From NCBI GenBank assembly GCA_003541445.1, contig DPMO01000206.1:1-6807 (forward strand): 6,807 nt of DNA, read 5' to 3'. The notes under the pieces are model-generated. The model was not told the DNA's origin. It did no database searches and was given only the letters and a program-made list of their open reading frames with translations. Shown in pieces: positions 6,584-6,807 of the stretch. The translations under genes and the position numbers were made by a program. The stretch's first letter is position 1; each line of letters opens with the position of its first letter. Source of the stretch: Clostridiales bacterium (GTDB taxonomy: Bacteria > Bacillota > Sulfobacillia > UBA995 > UBA9673).

Positions 6584-6807
6584 TTAGGCGCCCCGGCCGG
6601 CCCGCCTCCTGCGCCGCCGGGCCAGAGCCGCGGCGACGAAGTCCCGGAAGAGAGGATGGGGCCGGTTGGGGCGGGACTTGAACTCGAGGTGGAACTGGGT
6701 GGCGCAGTACCAAGGGTGGTCCCGGAGCTCGATTATCTCGACCAGGCGCCCGTCGGGCGAGAGGCCGCTCAGGACGAGCCCGCACCGGGTGAGTTCCTCG
6801 CGGTAGG
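6584..6807 (-). CDS. pyrG: CTP synthase, C-terminal 73 residues (5' end outside window)
   Basis: CTP synthase makes CTP from UTP, ATP and glutamine. This fragment is the end of its class I glutamine amidotransferase domain. The frame reads [33 protein letters not shown], then [16 protein letters not shown], and ends in an arginine-rich tail ([11 protein letters not shown]). The catalytic His and Glu (His515/Glu517 in Escherichia coli) are present, but the intervening residue is Leu (CTC) where nearly all members have Pro (FHPEF). [14 protein letters not shown] is typical of Bacillota-type CTP synthases. The stop codon is TAA at 6586-6584. Most of the protein is outside the window, so integrity cannot be judged. 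No obvious terminator follows, and read-through into sppA is possible. Confidence 0.92.
   Translation of the reverse strand, partial: YREELTRCGLVLSGLSPDGRLVEIIELRDHPWYCATQFHLEFKSRPNRPHPLFRDFVAAALARRRRRRAGRGA

Overview
The window comes from a GC-rich bacterium, probably a member of the Bacillota (Clostridia-like or a relative such as the Symbiobacterium/Thermaerobacter group). This is inferred from the mix of two S-layer-homology (SLH) proteins, a short 36K-type SppA protease, strong GGAGG-type ribosome binding sites with several GTG/TTG starts, and the CTP synthase tail. The taxon is an inference, not a database result. Every supported gene lies on the minus strand, so transcription runs from right to left.

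In the direction of transcription: (1) 6807-6584, the last 73 residues of CTP synthase (pyrG). (2) 6450-5455, sppA, a membrane-anchored serine/lysine protease. (3) 5356-4652, a small polytopic Yip1-family membrane protein. (4) 4641-3055, a biotin-dependent carboxyltransferase subunit of the PycB/OadA/transcarboxylase-5S type. It has no biotinyl domain of its own and carries an unusual hexapeptide-repeat N-terminal extension. Genes 3 and 4 are tightly linked: the gap is 10 nt and the stop codon overlaps the next ribosome binding site. A hairpin terminator at 3007-3026 closes this unit. (5) 2820-919, a 633-residue secreted SLH protein, probably an S-layer or cell-wall surface protein. Its leader contains a 13-bp hairpin, and a terminator with a GAAA loop follows the gene. 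(6) 652-1, the N-terminal 217 residues of a second, related SLH protein that starts with GTG and runs off the left edge.

The right half looks like housekeeping and envelope-maintenance genes plus central carbon metabolism; the left half is a tandem pair of cell-surface genes. I see no tRNA or rRNA gene, CRISPR array, insertion sequence or phage gene. I do not see a clearly new biological system. The most distinctive items are the repeat-coded extension on the carboxyltransferase, the Pro-to-Leu change in the normally conserved His-Pro-Glu motif of CTP synthase, and the leader hairpin of the S-layer-type gene.
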